Shown here piece by piece: positions 5,997-6,600 of a stretch of 6,600 nt of DNA. The DNA lies in assembly GCA_963579925.1 (NCBI GenBank), contig CAUZJA010000159.1, positions 1-6,600 of the forward strand, read 5' to 3'. This DNA comes from UBA1151 sp963579925. Lineage in GTDB: Bacteria > Chloroflexota > Dehalococcoidia > Lucifugimonadales > Lucifugimonadaceae. The position numbers and the translations under genes are program-made. Position 1 is the stretch's first letter, and each line of letters starts with the position of its first letter. The notes below the pieces were generated by a model. That model had not been told where the DNA came from. It saw nothing but the letters and a program-made list of their open reading frames with translations, and did not search any database.

Positions 5997-6600
5997 TTAG
6001 GTTCCGATGTTACAGGGATCGTGGTGTTTGTTCCATGAAAAGTTTCCTGAGGTCCTCGAAGGGCACTTTTTGTGGAACAAACGTCGGAGCATAGGCGAGG
6101 AGTTCGACGGCCCGAATTCTACGCTCCGCTCAGACTCCCACGGCACAAATGACTCCAGAGAACGCCTGATCCCAGCGGCGTCCAACCCGTGTCCCGCTCG
6201 GTGATCTTCACCCGTCCCATACTTTCTGAACTCATCATGCCCCACACCCAACGAAAGCAATCGATGGGGCTTAGCGTTCAGCGCAGCAGACACTTCTGCC
6301 GACGACGTACCAGCTAAGTACGGCTCAACCAGCACAACCTCCTGCCCTGTGACGTTTGCCGCAAGCCCGGCTGCATCGAATGGCCGTGGCCGGCTGGTGT
6401 AAAGCACAGTGACGTCCATGTCGGACGTAGCCTCCAGCACGGGCGTCAGAGTTGGTCCGATGGCGAGCAAGGTGGGTGCACCTTGGCTGCCCGCCCGCAC
6501 CACGGAGATACCGGGAGTGGTGATAGCTGAAGCATTCGTTTCGTCCGACAGGCGAATGTAGTTGCGCCCGTCTGACATAGCCGCGTCACGGTGCATCTGC
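5997..6600 (-). CDS. Transketolase-like protein, C-terminal part (5' end outside window)
   Basis: The frame enters from beyond the right edge. The first visible residues, HRDAAMSDGRNYIRL (from 6593), end a pyrimidine-binding domain of a thiamine-diphosphate enzyme. A transketolase C-terminal domain (PF02780 type) follows: APTLLAIGPTLTPVLEA, then DVTVLYTSRPRPFD, GQEVVLVEPYLAGTSSAEVSAAL and LLSLGVGHDEFRKYG...GLDAAGIRRSLESFV. Such domains occur in transketolase, split transketolase B subunits, DXP synthase and 2-oxoacid dehydrogenase E1-beta, so the exact reaction cannot be fixed from this part. The usual end is at SLESFV (codon ending at 6144). The frame then runs 48 residues further, through a tail of no family likeness that reads across the palindrome at 6022-6086. 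The MFS gene starts 5 nt after the stop. The domain call is strong and the tail may be acquired. Confidence 0.82.
   Translation of the reverse strand, partial: QMHRDAAMSDGRNYIRLSDETNASAITTPGISVVRAGSQGAPTLLAIGPTLTPVLEATSDMDVTVLYTSRPRPFDAAGLAANVTGQEVVLVEPYLAGTSSAEVSAALNAKPHRLLSLGVGHDEFRKYGTGEDHRAGHGLDAAGIRRSLESFVPWESERSVEFGPSNSSPMLRRLFHKKCPSRTSGNFSWNKHHDPCNIGT
6022..6086 (+). repeat. Long palindromic hairpin element inside a coding frame
   Basis: GTTTGTTCCA (6026-6035) and TGGAACAAAC (6073-6082) are perfect 10-bp arms. Pairing continues inward (6036-6043 with 6065-6072), then CC/GG at 6046-6047 with 6061-6062, and ends in GAG-GTC-CTC (6049-6057). It also continues outward to 6022/6086 through wobble pairs. 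About six of the pairs are G-T, which work as G-U only in plus-strand RNA. The translated arms look alike on both strands (LFHxK...FxWNK), as expected of a palindromic insertion. There is no T-run beside it and no obvious target duplication. Confidence 0.6.

Noticed and set aside
6026..6082. Integron attC site
   Set aside because: The arms GTTTGTT/AACAAAC do not fit the GTTRRRY and RYYYAAC core boxes, and there is no integrase or cassette structure.
6007..6204. Plus-strand open frame across the palindrome
   Set aside because: Its likeness to the minus-strand tail (LFHxK...FxWNK) comes from the palindrome itself; there is no ribosome site or homology.

Overview
The window is a piece of bacterial chromosome, moderately GC-rich, with short gaps and tightly packed genes. 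It contains no RNA genes, CRISPR arrays, transposase genes or other phage or plasmid hallmarks. The gene mix is a cupin, a CehA/McbA-type metallohydrolase, a luciferase-like flavin monooxygenase, a VOC-fold enzyme, a DUF2087 protein, an MFS permease and a transketolase-like protein. This is typical of oligotrophs that break down unusual organic molecules. SAR202/Dehalococcoidia-type Chloroflexota and some Actinobacteria or Alphaproteobacteria are good candidates. That assignment is an inference from gene content only; no taxonomic marker is present.

Layout, left to right. A small single-domain cupin gene (24-461, minus) diverges from a metallohydrolase gene (672-2117, plus) across about 210 bp of shared upstream DNA. 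After 77 bp come five plus-strand genes that look like one operon (2195-4771). They encode an MNT-type nucleotidyltransferase-fold protein, a HEPN protein (11-nt overlap), a LLM-class flavin oxidoreductase (4-nt ATGA overlap), a VOC/glyoxalase-fold protein (36-nt gap) and a DUF2087 protein (15-nt gap). The last stop codon overlaps the stop codon of a convergent minus-strand MFS transporter gene (4768-5991). That gene begins 5 nt after the end of a transketolase-like reading frame (5997 to beyond 6600, minus), whose N-terminal part lies outside the window.

How the genes may work together (inference): the permease could import an organic substrate. The CehA/McbA hydrolase (esters, carbamates or amides), the flavin monooxygenase and the VOC/cupin metalloenzymes could then process it. 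No substrate can be named from sequence.

The most interesting points are these. (1) The MNT/HEPN pair looks like a toxin-antitoxin module, but it has lost the nucleotidyltransferase signature residues and lacks a HEPN RX4-6H RNase motif. It is also translationally coupled to a metabolic enzyme. (2) A roughly 65-nt palindromic element at 6022-6086 lies inside the reading frame at the 3' end of the transketolase-like gene, which carries a 48-residue extra tail. (3) A 7-bp stem covers the ribosome binding site of the MNT gene. (4) A 9-bp perfect hairpin sits just before the overlapping convergent stop codons.
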